64,000 nt of DNA from Proruminimicrobium sp963666965 (GTDB lineage: Bacteria > Elusimicrobiota > Endomicrobiia > Endomicrobiales > Endomicrobiaceae), in contig OY762939.1 of the NCBI GenBank assembly GCA_963666965.1, positions 496,001 to 560,000 on the forward strand, in the 5' to 3' direction. Positions 63,440 to 64,000 of this stretch are shown here, one piece after another (position 1 is the first letter of the stretch; the number at the start of each line of letters is the position of its first letter). Under the pieces are notes generated by a model. It was not told where the DNA came from. It saw only the letters and a list, made by a program, of their open reading frames with translations, and made no database searches. Position numbers and translations under genes: made by a program.

Positions 63440-64000
63440 AAAAAATAATTGTGCCGGCGATACTTGCGTTGTGTCTTCTTTTTACGGGTTCAGTCGTTTA
63501 TGCCAGAAATTACCAGCACTGCATGGATGAAGGATTTGAGTCAAAAAATATTGGAGATAGTGATAAAGCGCTTGAATGTTTTGAAGAGGCTTTAAAATAT
63601 AAAAATGAAGATCCGACAGCAATGTTTAACATAGGAAGAATATACGAAGAAAGAGGCGATATAAAGAAGGCATCTGAATGCTATGAAAAAGTTTTGGCAA
63701 TAAGCTATCATCCGCAGATGACCTACGAAATAGGCGGTTTTTACATCAGAATAGGAGATTTGAACAGAGCAGAGGAAATATATACAAGGGCATTGAGACA
63801 CAGAGTCAATCTCGTTGAGGCAAATCTCGGTATGGCAGATTATAATTTTGCGATAAAAAATTATGATAAGGCAATCGAGTTTTATCAGTTTGTCATTGAA
63901 AGAGACCAGAAAAGGGCAATGGCTTTTTTCAGATATGCTCTTTGTCTTGAAGTTGTAGGCAAAGACGATAAGGCTCTTGAAATGTGCGAAAAAGCGATGA
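63436..64000 (+). CDS. Exported TPR-repeat protein, 3' end cut by window
   Basis: The frame is open from the ATG at 63436, which overlaps the cimA stop, to the end of the window (188 codons). It starts with a signal peptide (KKIIVPAILALCLLFTGSVV, cut near VYA/RN at about 22-23), followed by TPR repeats (ALECFEEALKYKNEDPTAMF, then GRIYEERGDIKKASECYEKV and similar). It is the fourth exported TPR protein in the window. The real length is unknown. Confidence 0.85.
   Translation, partial: MKKIIVPAILALCLLFTGSVVYARNYQHCMDEGFESKNIGDSDKALECFEEALKYKNEDPTAMFNIGRIYEERGDIKKASECYEKVLAISYHPQMTYEIGGFYIRIGDLNRAEEIYTRALRHRVNLVEANLGMADYNFAIKNYDKAIEFYQFVIERDQKRAMAFFRYALCLEVVGKDDKALEMCEKAM

Noticed and set aside
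1..64000. CRISPR arrays, rRNA genes, insertion sequences with terminal inverted repeats
   Set aside because: None seen on reading either strand; the only phased short repeats are at 6551 and 51605, and neither has spacers.

Overview
The window looks like a chromosome segment of a small-genome, AT-rich, Gram-negative anaerobe. Gene style (many exported TPR proteins and lipoproteins, SpoVG next to IspE, a GGGtGRT protein with its scaffold partner, the metY-cysK-metX-metW block) suggests Elusimicrobiota, probably Endomicrobium-like. That placement is inference from gene content; there is no rRNA or marker gene here to prove it.

Layout. (1) 1-3157: arsenic resistance (acr3 partial, arsC), an azoreductase and an NhaP2-type K+/H+ antiporter. 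(2) 3158-20225: an accessory region, visibly more AT-rich than its surroundings. It holds a retron (PRTase-like/winged-helix effector, a folded msr-msd RNA with a perfect 17-bp a1/a2 pair, and a reverse transcriptase); a minus-strand set of small unknown genes ending in an EcsC-family gene; a tight three-gene plus-strand operon (three alpha-CTD-like repeats plus a sigma-region-4-like helix, a ParB-like protein, and a PLD-nuclease/SNF2-helicase fusion) that looks like an undescribed defence system; then an orphan HTH protein, a likely gene II/X-type replication initiator and a large serine recombinase whose reading frame runs into tRNA-Gln(TTG). A 10-bp copy of the tRNA 3' end at 6178 could mark the other end of a ~14 kb integrative element; the retron would then lie just outside it. 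Three broken gene remnants lie in the gaps.

(3) 20239-29671: core genes spoVG, ispE and a large TPR protein on the minus strand, then a SIMPL protein and the methionine/cysteine block metY, cysK, metX, metW, followed by an SGNH-type membrane protein. (4) 29785-36007: a P2-type cation ATPase overlapping a DUF1646 transporter, thiM, nadA, ccdA. (5) 36001-43896, minus strand: ECF sigma factor/anti-sigma pair, a DUF4015 glycoside-hydrolase-like protein, coaE-polA, and a long exported ankyrin protein. (6) 44145-51491: HU, an aminotransferase, homoserine dehydrogenase, a half-size GDT1-type transporter, an envelope protein, recG, and a TMTC-like membrane protein on the other strand. (7) 51712-64000: a large secreted protein with its own terminator, the NifU-like/GGGtGRT pair, a rhodanese, thiE-thiC-thrB-lysC, two TPR lipoproteins, cimA, and the start of another TPR protein cut by the window end.

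Metabolically, hom, thrB, lysC and the met genes give much of the aspartate-family pathway; cimA supplies 2-oxobutanoate from pyruvate for isoleucine; thiM, thiE and thiC make or salvage thiamine; nadA starts NAD synthesis. The accessory island carries at least two apparently independent anti-phage modules.
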